A stretch of 64,000 bases of DNA, taken from Xiamenia xianingshaonis. GTDB lineage: Bacteria > Actinomycetota > Coriobacteriia > Coriobacteriales > Eggerthellaceae. Shown piece by piece: positions 61,975 through 64,000 of this stretch. The stretch is taken from contig NZ_CP072829.1 of assembly GCF_017945865.1 (NCBI RefSeq), positions 2,046,001-2,110,000 of the forward strand, read 5' to 3'. The position numbers and the translations under genes are program-made. Below the pieces are notes generated by a model. It worked only from the letters and a program-made list of their open reading frames with translations. It was not told where the DNA came from and searched no databases. Position 1 is the first letter of the stretch; the number at the start of each line of letters is the position of its first letter.

Positions 61975-63741
61975 CTACTCCCCTGCGGCGACCGCTTCCT
62001 CCGCATCGTCGACTTCGGTCCGATGCTCCCACAGCTTGCGCTTCTCACGCTCGTCATGCTCGCGGTGCCACCGGTCAAGCTGCTGTTGCTCGAAAGACCC
62101 TTCCGCAAACGGCTCAGCCTCGCCCCGAGCCACCAGCTGCTCGTCGTGGCGCACCCATTTGAAGAACTGCACCCCCATCAGCACCACCACCACGCTGAAC
62201 GGCACGCCGCCGGCCACCGTGGCGAATTGGATGGTGCTCAAAAAATCCTGCCCGGCGCACACCATGAACGTCACCGCGAGCGCCGTGATGCACAACGCCA
62301 GCACGACCTTGAACGTGCGCGACTGATGCGCGGCCGGCGAGATGAAGTTCGACAGCGCCATGACGCCCGAATCGACCGACGTCACGATATAGCCTCCGAT
62401 CAGCACCGTTGCCGCCACCGTCAGCACCGGCGCCACGGCCCCAAGCGACTCGATCGTCAGAAACAGGCCCATCGAGCTGTCCGCGTTCGTCGCCTCGACG
62501 ATGGACGGATCGGCCATGGCGGCCCACACGCCCGTGCCGCCGACGACGGCAGTCCACACGATGCACGCGATGGCCGGCACGAGCACGACGCCGCCCATGA
62601 ATTCCCGCAGCGTGCGTCCGCGCGAAATAGTGGACACGAAGCCCGCCGTGAACGTCGCGAACGCGAAGCACCAGCAAAAGATGAAGAACGACCACCACGT
62701 TTCCCACGAATCGGCGTAGCTTGCAATGCCGCCGCCTAGATTGACGGCCTCGGTGAAGCCGCCCATCAGCAAAAACTGGTCCAAAAACACGCACACCGAC
62801 TCAGGCAGGACACCCAAAATGTAGAGGGTCGGGCCAAAAACGAACACAGCCGACACGAACACGACGGACAGTATGGCGTTGAAGTCGGAAATGTTCTTGA
62901 TGCCGCGCACGACGCCGAACCACACCGACATGGTGGCGACGCAGCCGAACAGCACCACGAAGGCGATTTGCAGCGCCTGCGGGGTCTGCACGTGGAAAAT
63001 TTCTTGAATGCCCGTGTTGAACTGGTACGATGCAAGCCCCAGCGAAGTGGTCAGCCCAAAAATGGTCGCGACGACCACAAGGATCTCCACGACGATGCCC
63101 ACCGGTTTTTTCACGCGGGCGGAAAACAGGTCTTCCACCGTGCCGCGAAACGTCGTGTCCTTGTGCATGTTGTAGCGCGCGTACGCCATGAACAGCGACA
63201 CGATGGCGTAAATGGCCCACGCCGGCACCGCCCAATGAAAGTAGGTCCACGCCAGGCCCATGTCACCGGCGAACAGGCTGTCCTGAGCGCCGAACGGGGT
63301 CGAGCCGTACATCATAATGGGCTCGGCGACCGCCCAAAACACCAGGCCAACGCCTTGCCCTGTTGCAAACAGCATGGCGAACCATGAAAAATAAGAAAAC
63401 GCGGGCTTCGCGTCGGCACCGCCCAGACGAATTTTTCCGTACTTCGAAAACGCCAAATACCCGCACAGCACCAAACTCGCCAACGCCAACGTGACGATCC
63501 ACCAGCTGCAATACTGCGTCACGAACGTGCGCAGCGCCCCCACGCCTTCGATGAACGACTGCGCGTTGACGATCGAAACCAGCACGACGACCGCCACCAC
63601 GCCGACGGCCACGCCGCGGATGATGTAGTCGTGGGCGACGGTGCGTCCAAGCCGTGCCGCCTGGTCAGCCTTGGGTTCGATGTCTATTTCGCCGGTGCTT
63701 TGCTCTTCCTCTTCGTCGGAATAAGAATGGTGCGCGATCAT
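61975..63741 (-). CDS. BCCT family betaine/carnitine/choline-type transporter
   Basis: 588 aa from the ATG at 63741 (GGAGG upstream). Twelve membrane helices with the BCCT signatures GQGVGLVFWAVAEPIMMYG, WTYFHWAVPAWAIYA and WETWWSFFIFCWCFAFATF in the Trp-rich helix 8 region. A charged C-terminal tail (HREHDEREKRKLW) is consistent with osmosensing members but not proof of it. The gene downstream of a creatininase-like gene on the same strand suggests creatinine, betaine or a related quaternary amine as substrate. Confidence 0.85.
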   Translation of the reverse strand: MIAHHSYSDEEEEQSTGEIDIEPKADQAARLGRTVAHDYIIRGVAVGVVAVVVLVSIVNAQSFIEGVGALRTFVTQYCSWWIVTLALASLVLCGYLAFSKYGKIRLGGADAKPAFSYFSWFAMLFATGQGVGLVFWAVAEPIMMYGSTPFGAQDSLFAGDMGLAWTYFHWAVPAWAIYAIVSLFMAYARYNMHKDTTFRGTVEDLFSARVKKPVGIVVEILVVVATIFGLTTSLGLASYQFNTGIQEIFHVQTPQALQIAFVVLFGCVATMSVWFGVVRGIKNISDFNAILSVVFVSAVFVFGPTLYILGVLPESVCVFLDQFLLMGGFTEAVNLGGGIASYADSWETWWSFFIFCWCFAFATFTAGFVSTISRGRTLREFMGGVVLVPAIACIVWTAVVGGTGVWAAMADPSIVEATNADSSMGLFLTIESLGAVAPVLTVAATVLIGGYIVTSVDSGVMALSNFISPAAHQSRTFKVVLALCITALAVTFMVCAGQDFLSTIQFATVAGGVPFSVVVVLMGVQFFKWVRHDEQLVARGEAEPFAEGSFEQQQLDRWHREHDEREKRKLWEHRTEVDDAEEAVAAGE

Positions 63742-63763
63742 GAAAAGTTCCTCCAAAATAAAA

Positions 63764-63785
63764 AGCGGATCCCGAAAGATCCGCT
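63764..63785 (-). terminator. Terminator between the creatininase-like gene and the BCCT gene
   Basis: AGCGGATC / GATCCGCT 8-bp stem followed on the minus strand by TTTTTATTTT, directly before the ribosome binding site of the BCCT gene. It may attenuate readthrough between the two genes. Confidence 0.8.
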
Positions 63786-63791
63786 CGCCTG

Positions 63792-64000
63792 CTAGTTTTC
63801 GTGAAAATCGCCTAAGCCGCCAAATTCGCGTTCAATGGCGCCCAACATGCCAGCGACGGCTGCGTCGCGAAGCACGATGCCCTTTTCGCGCGTCGACGCG
63901 CCAGGATGCGACAGGCAGCCCGACGGCGGCGTGTAATCGGCCACGATGGGCAGCACGTCGTAGTTCGGCATGGTCGCCGGAAGCCCCACGTACAGGTCCT
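63792..64000 (-). CDS. C-terminal part of a creatininase-family amidohydrolase (partial)
   Basis: The frame runs in from the window edge. Its 68 residues (PNYDVLPIVADYTPPSGCLS, then HPGASTREKGIVLRDAAVAG) resemble the end of creatinine amidohydrolase-family proteins, where 'SG..G.P..At.EKG...l..av' is usual. The catalytic metal-binding residues lie outside the window, so the assignment is moderate. Confidence 0.5.
   Translation of the reverse strand, partial: DLYVGLPATMPNYDVLPIVADYTPPSGCLSHPGASTREKGIVLRDAAVAGMLGAIEREFGGLGDFHEN

Overview
The window looks like chromosome of a high-GC anaerobic actinobacterium of the class Coriobacteriia, most likely an Eggerthellaceae gut lineage. This rests on high coding GC, Coriobacteriia-style secreted proteins with GW-type 'putative cell wall binding' (CWB) repeats, an IorAB/aryl-CoA ligase amino-acid fermentation operon, and an NRAMP-related magnesium transporter of the kind known from Eggerthella. 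The assignment comes from gene content only.

Layout. 1-2.1 kb: tail of a LuxR-type response regulator, a spermidine-synthase-like protein and a DUF5662 protein. 2.6-6.9 kb: a giant CWB surface protein whose signal peptide is interrupted by a G9 tract. 7.3-12.1 kb: an asparagine-synthetase-like enzyme and a two-gene metal operon (PRC/MgtE-N/CBS protein plus NRAMP-related transporter). 12.3-19.0 kb: two tandem CWB paralogues with divergent cores, a serine recombinase with a coupled 49-aa ORF, and an Rrf2 regulator. 19.6-24.5 kb: 5-formyl-THF cyclo-ligase, an IS1634-type element flanked by perfect 290-bp direct repeats, then a lysine riboswitch and an NhaC-type transporter. 24.7-28.8 kb: another CWB protein, a sodium:solute symporter, and a small repeat-containing ORF with its own terminator. 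29.0-33.4 kb: the iorA-iorB-aryl-CoA ligase operon. 33.5-36.4 kb: a hexapeptide acyltransferase and a translationally coupled pair that looks like a histidine kinase split into an H-box protein and an ATPase protein. 36.8-46.4 kb: two near-identical-then-divergent CWB/leucine-rich-repeat proteins around a Fic gene, then purE, a flavodoxin-like reductase and a small CWB protein. 46.6-56.4 kb: an accessory island with two AlbA/Schlafen-type ATPase regulators, an IS21 remnant, a TIR plus small membrane protein pair, a truncated DUF499-like ATPase, an IS3 fragment and an IS256 element. 56.5-64 kb: initiator tRNA-Met, an HdeD-like membrane protein, a hydrolase/acyltransferase/DUF6320 operon, a BCCT transporter and the 3' end of a creatininase-like gene.

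Themes. Seven CWB proteins lie within 64 kb. Two sets are recent duplications in which anchor and signal modules are conserved but display domains are not. The only G9 tracts I found are at the 5' ends of three of these genes, pointing to phase variation of the cell surface. Metabolism is typical of an amino-acid-using anaerobe: riboswitch-controlled lysine uptake, aryl-pyruvate oxidation, BCCT and sodium symporters. The best candidates for undescribed biology are the phase-variable surface genes, the split histidine kinase, the TIR plus membrane-protein pair in a defence-island remnant, and the small ORF/terminator unit ahead of the symporter.
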